From positions 1-63,381 of the forward strand of contig JAXDZG010000018.1 in the NCBI GenBank assembly GCA_034086985.1: DNA of 63,381 nt, written 5' to 3'. The notes under the pieces were generated by a model that was not told the origin of the DNA, did no database searches, and saw only the letters and a list, made by a program, of their open reading frames with translations. The stretch comes from Phascolarctobacterium_A sp034086985. GTDB taxonomy: Bacteria; Bacillota; Negativicutes; Acidaminococcales; Acidaminococcaceae. Position 1 is the stretch's first letter. Every line of letters begins with the position of its first letter. A program made the position numbers and the translations under genes. Below are positions 14,452-20,911 of the stretch, piece by piece.

Positions 14452-16725
14452 ATGCAACCAAATGCGAATTCTACATGGGATGCGAAATCTCACATTAAGA
14501 TGGTCTTGAGCATGCTTCAAGAAGGCACTCCCTTTGAGATCTTTGTTTGCAAAGACAAGGGGGTGCCAATGGTGGGCTTTTTTGACGAAGTCGAAGCCGC
14601 TGCTTCAGAGGCTGTGGCATGGAACGAAAAGGGCTTCAATGTTTTTACGAATTTGAATAGGATTGAATTGGACGAAGAAATGTGTGGCGCTCTTAACAAG
14701 CCATTGCAAGCTGCGGGCAGGGAATTGCGCTGTGCAAACAAGGGTGATGTCAAGGAAGTTAATTGGCTGCTCGTTGACATTGACCCTGTTCGTGCATGCG
14801 ACAATCAGCACGTCCCGTCCACTGATGATGAACAAGGGTGTTCATATGAGGTGGCAAAAGCGATCCAAAAATTTATTTGTGACGATCTGGGAGGGCCCTT
14901 GCCTCTTTTTGCCACTTCGGGAAATGGTTATCACCTGCTATGGCGCTTAGACCTGCCTGCCGACGAGAAAAGTGAGAAAAGTGTTAAGAATTTTCTCCTT
15001 GCCCTTGCAAAGAAATTTAACACTAAAGACGCTTTTGTTGATACGTCCACGTACACGATTTGGCATTTAACAAAGGTTTACGGTACTGTCGCAAGAAAAT
15101 CTGAGGCAACAGATGAACGACCTCACAGATATTCAGAAATTTTAGAATATCCTGAAGAAGTCGAGGCTTTGCCTGTTGACATCCTTCAAAAGGTTGCAGT
15201 TTTGGCTCCGAAGGGAAAGGAAGAGATCAAAAAATTGAATGGAAATAATAGTTCAAAAAATAAAGATGGTACTGATGCTTTGGTTAAAGAGTATTTTGAT
15301 GAAGTTATTAAAGGCAGCGAGCTTTTCCTTACGGATTATTCTGCGAAGGAAATGATATGGCTGGCAGGCAATGGTACGCAGAAACGGCTTTTTGCCCTTT
15401 ACTCCAGAGAATTTTCAGACTTTCTGATTTCAGAATTCAAAAGCACTTATAAGGAATTTGTCGCTGCCTCCGAATTCACCGAATATATTGAAGAATGTGC
15501 TGTTGAAGCAAGATTTAATAAACGCTATCTTTCAGTGTATAATAGAATTGCATTTAAAGACAATCGGGCATATTATAATTTGAACAATAGCGAGAATGAG
15601 GTTGTAAGAATTGATGACTCTAAAATCGTTGTCCTGACTCAGTCCGAGTTGAGCCTTGATGACCCCGTTTTTGTATCTTCTAAGAATATGGGAGTGCAGG
15701 TTAAGCATCAAGATTCAGATGCTGCAGCCCTTCCTGATATTGTGAACAAATATTTTAATTTGGCTTCAGAGAACGATATCGTCCTTTTGATTTGCACGAT
15801 CGTAGCTTGGTTTTGGCCAAATCAGATTCGGCCAATCCTGCTTTTCTGTGGCCCTGCGGGAAGCGGGAAAAGCGTGGCATCAGAACTAATTCAGTCTGTG
15901 GTCGATCCTAGTCGTATCCCCTGTCCTTTGTTGCCTAGCACTACACAGAACTTGGCATCGGTTTTAGCTGATAATTATTTGTGCGTGTTTGATAATATTT
16001 CTCAGATTAAGCCTGAGATTAGCGACATGCTTTGCCAAGCCATTTGTTTTGGTGCTTTTAGCACTCGTAAGCTATATACTGACGCGGATGTGCACACAAC
16101 TACATTCCGGAACTGCTTGCTCCTCAATGGTATCGGCAATTTTGCCACTAGAGGTGACCTTATGGATCGCTGCGTAAAGATAAACCTGCAACGCATCTCT
16201 ACGCAACAGAGGGAGCGGCTTTCGGATCTCCGGGAGAAGTTTAAAGAAGACTTACCGCTGATTATAGGTGCCATTTTTGATGCTGTTAGAAAAACGATCC
16301 CATTAACCGAGACCATCAAGCCTGATAATGCCCCTCGTTTGGCTGATTTTTATCATTTAGGTGGTGCAATTTCAAAAGCTGTATGGGGAAGCGAAAAGAA
16401 GTTTTTTGATGCTTTTGCTCAAAATGAGGAATCGAAATTTGCCGATATGGTTTATGATGATCCCTTATCAACCGCCGTGAAGCAATTTGCTGAGAAAATG
16501 GGCACCCCCACTATGAGATTTGAGCCAACCGTTTTTTTAGAGAAACTAAAAGCGCAAGTCGGCATTGTCGAGTATTCGAATGCAAAAAACAACTTTCCGC
16601 AAAGTGCATCCGCACTTGGCAAAAAAATCCCCCGTATACAAACCGCGCTTTCTGCAGTTGGTATTGATATTACACAAAAGAAAAGTTCAGGGAAAAGATT
16701 AATAATAATTACTCGTAGATTTTAA
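14452..16725 (+). CDS. Primase-helicase (AEP/PrimPol-like domain plus AAA+ helicase)
   Basis: A 757-residue replication protein. The N-terminal half has LLVDIDPVR (Asp-x-Asp metal site, about 105-113) and SGNGYHLLWRLD (the Ser-Gly-x-Gly-x-His block of archaeo-eukaryotic-type primases). The C-terminal half has a Walker A, FCGPAGSGKSVAS (about 465-477), then a Walker B-like CVFDNIS and a sensor stretch NCLLLNGIGN, as in superfamily 3/phage-type helicases. A winged-helix-like tail ends the protein. It should start and unwind replication of the element after excision. RBS AAAGGAGGG; its own promoter lies upstream. It is followed by AT-rich DNA and tiny genes next to the integrase. Confidence 0.8.
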   Translation: MQPNANSTWDAKSHIKMVLSMLQEGTPFEIFVCKDKGVPMVGFFDEVEAAASEAVAWNEKGFNVFTNLNRIELDEEMCGALNKPLQAAGRELRCANKGDVKEVNWLLVDIDPVRACDNQHVPSTDDEQGCSYEVAKAIQKFICDDLGGPLPLFATSGNGYHLLWRLDLPADEKSEKSVKNFLLALAKKFNTKDAFVDTSTYTIWHLTKVYGTVARKSEATDERPHRYSEILEYPEEVEALPVDILQKVAVLAPKGKEEIKKLNGNNSSKNKDGTDALVKEYFDEVIKGSELFLTDYSAKEMIWLAGNGTQKRLFALYSREFSDFLISEFKSTYKEFVAASEFTEYIEECAVEARFNKRYLSVYNRIAFKDNRAYYNLNNSENEVVRIDDSKIVVLTQSELSLDDPVFVSSKNMGVQVKHQDSDAAALPDIVNKYFNLASENDIVLLICTIVAWFWPNQIRPILLFCGPAGSGKSVASELIQSVVDPSRIPCPLLPSTTQNLASVLADNYLCVFDNISQIKPEISDMLCQAICFGAFSTRKLYTDADVHTTTFRNCLLLNGIGNFATRGDLMDRCVKINLQRISTQQRERLSDLREKFKEDLPLIIGAIFDAVRKTIPLTETIKPDNAPRLADFYHLGGAISKAVWGSEKKFFDAFAQNEESKFADMVYDDPLSTAVKQFAEKMGTPTMRFEPTVFLEKLKAQVGIVEYSNAKNNFPQSASALGKKIPRIQTALSAVGIDITQKKSSGKRLIIITRRF

Positions 16726-16855
16726 AGTTTAAATATAAAAGATACTGTCTCTTTGATTAAAATAGATAATTAAAATTAGAAAAATCTCATTATGTAAATT
16801 GATATTATAATAATGATTGATATATAGAATACAACTTTTAATAGGAGGATTAACT

Positions 16856-17014
16856 GTGAAAAGCGTAAAAGTTTATGATACCGATAAAAGACAAAGGATG
16901 TTTGACATCGTGGTGGGTGACAATGGCAAGGCGGTTATTGTCGCTAAGATAGGCAAGCAGCTCTATGAAGTCGAGCTTGAGGCAGTAGAAAAGCTGGCAG
17001 ACAAAATTAAATAA
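16856..17014 (+). CDS. Hypothetical small protein, 52 residues
   Basis: Starts at a GTG seven bases after AATAGGAGG; an upstream ATG at 16,817 has no site. It is beta-rich and basic (KSVKVYDTDKRQRMFDIVV, GKAVIVAKIGKQLYEVEL). No family recognised. Its place just ahead of the serine recombinase makes a role in excision control conceivable, but nothing in the sequence proves it. Confidence 0.5.
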   Translation: MKSVKVYDTDKRQRMFDIVVGDNGKAVIVAKIGKQLYEVELEAVEKLADKIK

Positions 17015-17054
17015 AAATATACCGAGCTTGAGCAACCAAGATTTAGCTACTAAT

Positions 17055-17100
17055 GCCGGAGCTAGGAGAAAAAATCTCCTTAGCTCCGGCTTTTTTGTTT
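17055..17100 (+). terminator. Intrinsic terminator
   Basis: GCCGGAGCTAGGAG pairs with CTCCTTAGCTCCGGC, followed by TTTTTTGTTT. Confidence 0.9.
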
Positions 17101-17117
17101 TATTAGGAGGAAAAACC

Positions 17118-17279
17118 ATGAATAAAAAAATGATTATGATAAGCAGCAAAGGCAATGAATCTACGGAGACCTTAAGGTTAAGTACGGAATTGTTGGATAT
17201 TTTAGTTGAAATTATTGCTGACTTGGAGGAAGGAGTGGATGGTAATGCTACTGGCGGATGTGGTGAACAGGCTGCGTAG
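17118..17279 (+). CDS. Hypothetical small protein, 53 residues
   Basis: RBS TTAGGAGG seven bases before the ATG at 17118. Lys-rich start, then a leucine-rich helix (LRLSTELLDILVEIIADLEEG). It overlaps the start of the serine recombinase by 35 bases in another frame, so the two are probably translated together. No family recognised; candidate regulator of the recombinase. Confidence 0.5.
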   Translation: MNKKMIMISSKGNESTETLRLSTELLDILVEIIADLEEGVDGNATGGCGEQAA

Positions 17280-18861
17280 GCAGGGAGTAATGCCGAAAGC
17301 CGTACTTTATGCCAGATTCTCAAGCGAAAATCAGCGAGAAGCGTCCATTGATGCGCAAGTGCGGGCAATTAGGCAGTTTGCTGATGCTAGCGGGATTATA
17401 ATAGTCAGGGAATACGTTGACATGGCACGTTCTGCTACCAGTGATGATAGAGCGGAGTTCCAGCGTATGATTAAGGATGCTGGGAGGGGTGAATTCAACT
17501 TTGTAATCGTGCACAAGCTGGATCGCTTCGCTCGTAACAGGAGTGACGCCGTTGGCTATAGGGTAGAGCTTGCAAGAAAAGGTGTAATGCTGACCAGTGT
17601 CCTCGAAAACTATGACTCCGATACTCCTGAGGGAGCATTGATGGAGGGACTTTCAGAGCTCTTGGCTGAATTCTACAGCAGGAATCTGAGCAGAGAAATC
17701 AAAAAAGGACAAAAAGAAAATGCCCTAAGCGCCAAGCACAATGGTGGCACCCCTCCTCTTGGATATGACGTAGATGGCACTACTCAGAAGCTGGTAATCA
17801 ATAAAGAGGAAGCTGAGGCAGTAAGGCTGATTTTTAGTATGGCGGCAAGCTACAAGCCATACGAAGAAATACTCCAGGCCTTGAATGATGGCGGCTACAA
17901 AACCAAACGAGGGGCATTGTTTGTACGCAATTCTCTTCATGATATATTGCGCAATCCCAAATACACTGGCCAGTTCTTCTATGGAAGGATAGCTCACTCT
18001 TTTATGGGAAAGAAGGCAATAAACAGCCACAAGTTCAATAACTCTGAAGACATCATTACTGTTGATGACGGTGTGCCTGCTATCATAAGTAAGGAAGAGT
18101 TTGACAAGGTACAGCTTATTCTGGACAAGCGCAAGCAGACCAGAAATGTACAGAACAAAGAGCGCTACCTGTTGACGGGAAAGGTTTTCTGTGGATGCTG
18201 TGGATATGCATACAGTGGCAACAGAAGCTTTAATAAGAGAACCCAATACGTGTACGTTACCTACAGATGCGCTGGACGGCGTAAACATCTGGCAGAGAAA
18301 TGCGATAATCCAGATGTAAATCGTGACATGCTGGAGAAAAAGGTGCTTGACTTGTTAAGCGGTATTATCTTTGACCCTTCAATGATTCCCAAGCTTGTGG
18401 ACAAATATGAAAAAATGGTAAAATCACGCATGCATGAGAAGGCATCCAAGCTCAAGGAGCTGAACAAACAAATTAAAGCTGTTGACAAGAAAATAAGCAA
18501 TATAATGCTTGCGATTGAATCCGGCACCACCACGAAGCTGCTATTGGAGCGCTTGGATAGCTTGGATCACGAAAAGCATTTGCTTTGCACCCAGCTTGCA
18601 GAGGAAGAAAGCCAAGTCTATGCTGGTGGCGTAGATACTGGCAAGCTAAATGCCCTGTTCAATAAGGCCAAGGCCATGTTTAATTCAGGGGATTTGAAGC
18701 AGACCAAGCAACTTATTGATATGTTTATTTCTCGTATAACCGTCAACAAGGAAGATGTCGTTGTACAGCTTAATTTGGCTCCGTTTGTCGTTAGCGAGGA
18801 TATATCAGCCATCGAATACACCATTGACCGTGGTGAGCTAAGAATATATAAGAAGCATTAA
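17245..18861 (+). CDS. Large serine recombinase (integrase of the element)
   Basis: A 538-residue enzyme from the ATG after GGAGGAAGGAG. The N-terminal resolvase domain (about 15-160) starts AVLYARFSSENQREASIDAQ with the nucleophile Ser, and has HKLDRFARNRSDA and LSELLAEFYSRNLSREI. Next comes the recombinase domain (GTPPLGYDVDG…). A zinc beta-ribbon has CGCCGY and a later Cys pair (YRCAGRR…KCDNP). A coiled-coil follows, about 385-450. Such integrases insert elements at short attachment sites without a host factor. It is the last gene of the element, as usual, and the attachment site should lie just downstream. All catalytic landmarks are present, so it appears functional. Confidence 0.93.
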   Translation: MLLADVVNRLRRQGVMPKAVLYARFSSENQREASIDAQVRAIRQFADASGIIIVREYVDMARSATSDDRAEFQRMIKDAGRGEFNFVIVHKLDRFARNRSDAVGYRVELARKGVMLTSVLENYDSDTPEGALMEGLSELLAEFYSRNLSREIKKGQKENALSAKHNGGTPPLGYDVDGTTQKLVINKEEAEAVRLIFSMAASYKPYEEILQALNDGGYKTKRGALFVRNSLHDILRNPKYTGQFFYGRIAHSFMGKKAINSHKFNNSEDIITVDDGVPAIISKEEFDKVQLILDKRKQTRNVQNKERYLLTGKVFCGCCGYAYSGNRSFNKRTQYVYVTYRCAGRRKHLAEKCDNPDVNRDMLEKKVLDLLSGIIFDPSMIPKLVDKYEKMVKSRMHEKASKLKELNKQIKAVDKKISNIMLAIESGTTTKLLLERLDSLDHEKHLLCTQLAEEESQVYAGGVDTGKLNALFNKAKAMFNSGDLKQTKQLIDMFISRITVNKEDVVVQLNLAPFVVSEDISAIEYTIDRGELRIYKKH

Positions 18862-18866
18862 GTTAG

Positions 18867-18901
18867 GAGCACTGCATGGAATATTGCAGTGCTCGCTTTT
18901 G
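18867..18901 (+). terminator. Intrinsic terminator after the recombinase
   Basis: GAGCACTGCA pairs with TGCAGTGCTC, followed by GCTTTTG. Confidence 0.85.
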
Positions 18902-18954
18902 TCCTAGGCAAGAGACCTGTATCGAGGAATGTTATAAAATCACAACAATTTCAG

Positions 18955-18983
18955 TTGACACGTAACGACAATGTGATTACAAT
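18955..18983 (+). promoter_or_regulatory. Promoter of the toxin-antitoxin pair
   Basis: TTGACA (18955-18960), 17-bp spacer, TACAAT (18978-18983), 23 bp before the antitoxin ATG. Confidence 0.75.
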
Positions 18984-19006
18984 ATAAGCAAATGGAGGCG
19001 ATAAAC

Positions 19007-19312
19007 ATGGAAAAATCAGCAACCTTGAATTTGCGTATAAACCCGACCCTAAAGGCAGATGTGGATACTATTCTTTCTCGGCTTGGTATTCCTATGTCAA
19101 CCGCTGTTGATATGTTCTTCAATCAAATAGTATTGGTAGGGGGGATTCCCTTTCCTGTTACCATTCCTAAACCTCCTGCTGATATAGATATCTCTCAAAT
19201 GACGGAACAGGAGCTGCATGCGAAACTGCAAAAGGGGTATGATGATTACCAAGCAGGAAGAGTACGTAGTGCTGCAGAAGCATTTGCTGAGTTCATGGAG
19301 AGTCACCGCTAA
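19007..19312 (+). CDS. RelB/DinJ-family antitoxin
   Basis: A 101-residue protein starting at the ATG after GGAGGCG; the frame from 18992 includes that site. The N-terminal ribbon-helix-helix (SATLNLRINPTLKADVDTIL, then LGIPMSTAVDMFFNQIV) is the RelB/DinJ DNA-binding and dimer part. The C-terminal half (residues 60-101) should wrap the toxin. It normally blocks the toxin and represses the shared promoter. The stop codon overlaps the toxin start by one base (TAATG). Confidence 0.92.
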   Translation: MEKSATLNLRINPTLKADVDTILSRLGIPMSTAVDMFFNQIVLVGGIPFPVTIPKPPADIDISQMTEQELHAKLQKGYDDYQAGRVRSAAEAFAEFMESHR

Positions 19313-19644
19313 TGGAAGTATATAGTGTAAATATCTCTGAAGTTGCTTTAGCTGATATGGAGAGTATATACAATTATATTGCCAAAACACTGTTGGCACC
19401 TGAAAGTGCTCTTAGACAATACAACCGTATTGCGAATGCAATTCTTTCATTAGATACTCTTCCGGAGAGGTACCCATTCTTTGATATGGAACCAGAGTAT
19501 TCATGGAGAATGAGGAAAATGGTGGTTGATAACTATATCGTTTGCTATATTGTGGATCCAGGAATAGTAACCGTGACGGATGTACTGTATAGTGCAGCCA
19601 ATGTGCACAGTTGGCTCAAAAGGCGTCATAAGCAGGGGATGTAA
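19312..19644 (+). CDS. RelE/ParE-superfamily toxin
   Basis: A 110-residue protein with the compact toxin fold pattern: an N-terminal strand (YSVNISEVALADMESIYNYI), a helix with ESALRQYNRIANAILSL, then LPERYPFF and the terminal strands RMRKMVVDNYIVCYIVD and VTDVLYSAANVHSWL. This resembles the ParE/RelE superfamily, the plasmid-stabilisation type that acts either on gyrase or on ribosome-bound mRNA. The target cannot be told from sequence. It is translationally coupled to the antitoxin. The pair lies just outside the serine recombinase and may stabilise the integrated element. Confidence 0.9.
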   Translation: MEVYSVNISEVALADMESIYNYIAKTLLAPESALRQYNRIANAILSLDTLPERYPFFDMEPEYSWRMRKMVVDNYIVCYIVDPGIVTVTDVLYSAANVHSWLKRRHKQGM

Positions 19645-19726
19645 TCGGCATATCTAAAGGCTTTGAAAATAGAAGCATGAAACTTGCCCTAAGGACGATG
19701 CCCTTTAGCGCTACCACGAAAACAAA

Positions 19727-19762
19727 CTCCACTCTTTGCAGAGTGGAGTTATTTTTTTTGCC
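19727..19762 (+). terminator. Intrinsic terminator after the toxin-antitoxin region
   Basis: AACTCCACTCT pairs with AGAGTGGAGTT, followed by ATTTTTTTT. Confidence 0.9.
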
Positions 19763-19794
19763 TTTACGTATCAATATATTTACTTGCTTCTATC

Positions 19795-19820
19795 GCAAAC
19801 ATTTGTTTCGAGTAACGTTT
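19795..19820 (+). repeat. Dispersed short repeat, copy 1
   Basis: GCAAACAT, three bases, TTTCGAGTAACGTTT. The same two blocks with the same spacing recur at 38774-38799. Here the inverted partner of GAGTAACG is lost. Confidence 0.5.
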
Positions 19821-19839
19821 TGGAACCCCAAGCAAAACA

Positions 19840-19880
19840 GGCACTCCCTAGAACATGTCTAGGGAGTGCCTTTAAAATAC
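19840..19880. terminator. Bidirectional terminator downstream of purC
   Basis: GGCACTCCCTAG pairs with CTAGGGAGTGCC. T-rich stretches follow on both strands (TTTAAAAT, and GTTTTG on the minus strand). Confidence 0.75.
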
Positions 19881-19902
19881 TCGTATTTTATTTTAAAAAA
19901 AC

Positions 19903-20595
19903 TTAGGCCTCAGCGAAGAACAGCTTGGACAGAGTCATAGGATCAATGTATTTGCCGTCCTTGTACACGCGCATATTGCCAGAAGCGATCTCGTCGATGA
20001 GCATAACCTTGCCCTCAGCATCATAGCCATATTCAAACTTAATATCATAGAGCACGAGACCCTTTTCCTTCAAGTCATCAGCCACGATTTGGGTAATCTT
20101 TTGGGTCATTTCCTTGATGTCCTCGTATTGTTGCTCGGTCATCACGCCCAGGATTACCAGTGCGTCCTTAGTAACCAGCGGGTCGCCCAGCTCGTCGTTC
20201 TTAAAGGTAGTCTCTACATAAGCGGGCAGGTCAGCACCCTCTTCGATGTATTGGCCATAGCGACGGAAGAAGCTGCCCACAGCCTTGTGACGGCAAATAA
20301 CCTCCAGGCCCTTGCCAAATACCTTAGCGGGCAATACCTCCATGGTGGTTTTAGCCAAATCTGCGCTTACATAGTGGGTCTTAATGCCCGCAGCGTTGAT
20401 TTTTTCAAAGAAATACATGGACATACGCAGGTTGACATCGCCTACGCCTTCAATGGTCAGGCCCACAGAATTTTCGCCCGGATCAAAAACGCCGTCCTTG
20501 CCGGTGCAGTCGTCCTTGAACTCTAAAAGATAGTTGCCATTATCCAGAGCATAAACGTTCTTGGTCTTACCTACATAGACTAATTTGTTCTCCAT
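19903..20595 (-). CDS. purC: Phosphoribosylaminoimidazole-succinocarboxamide synthase
   Basis: SAICAR synthase joins CAIR with aspartate using ATP in purine synthesis. The 230-residue protein matches short bacterial PurC throughout. Landmarks are YVGKTKNVYAL (nucleotide-binding start), EFKDDCTGKDG, RMSMYFFEKINAAGIKTHYV, VICRHKAVGSFFRRYG and the Asp-Glu motif VMLIDEIASGNMRVY. The gene is alone; no other pur gene flanks it. It faces the element and is the first core gene after it. The start is the ATG at 20595 preceded by an AGGGAGT site. Confidence 0.96.
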   Translation of the reverse strand: MENKLVYVGKTKNVYALDNGNYLLEFKDDCTGKDGVFDPGENSVGLTIEGVGDVNLRMSMYFFEKINAAGIKTHYVSADLAKTTMEVLPAKVFGKGLEVICRHKAVGSFFRRYGQYIEEGADLPAYVETTFKNDELGDPLVTKDALVILGVMTEQQYEDIKEMTQKITQIVADDLKEKGLVLYDIKFEYGYDAEGKVMLIDEIASGNMRVYKDGKYIDPMTLSKLFFAEA

Positions 20596-20803
20596 CTTAA
20601 TTTACTCCCTAATGTGAATTTGCTGTAGCATCAATAGTACATGAGCTTTTAGAATACTACGGCAAATCAATTTTATCATATGCCGGGGCTAAGGTAAATA
20701 ATAAAATGTAAAAAAATGAACAATTTTTGGATAATCGCCGCAAAATGTTCAGGAATTGCATTGGCCAGCTTACTAAAAACATAAGTAATTATGAAAATAA
20801 TCT

Positions 20804-20832
20804 TTGTTGTAAAGCTCATTCTGTGATAAAAT
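20804..20832 (+). promoter_or_regulatory. Promoter of the HD-GYP receptor gene
   Basis: TTGTTG (20804-20809), 17-bp spacer, TAAAAT (20827-20832). The 316-bp gap 20596-20911 otherwise holds only AT-rich DNA with no gene I can support. Confidence 0.5.
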
Positions 20833-20911
20833 AAGAATGAATGCAATGCTGTATATTTGAGTTAATATAGAGCTATAAGTGTGCTGAAGCAAGAGAAATG
20901 GGGGCTTTTCT

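Larger units (their letters stand above)
6358..18905. mobile_element. Integrative element with serine integrase; ends approximate
   Basis: A block of phage/plasmid-type genes runs in one direction: nuclease, Rad52-like, DUF932, XRE regulator, cargo, primase-helicase and serine recombinase. It differs in base composition from the GC-richer genes after 19,900. No capsid, terminase, relaxase or type IV secretion gene is present. It is therefore best read as a satellite-like or plasmid-like integrative element, or a remnant. Serine-integrase cores are only a few bases long, so the attachment sites cannot be fixed from one copy. The left end could also lie further left, within the defence island. 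Confidence 0.6.

Noticed and set aside
17028..17117. N-terminal extension of the small ORF before the serine recombinase
   Set aside because: It runs through a strong terminator hairpin; the ATG at 17118 has the AGGAGG site.
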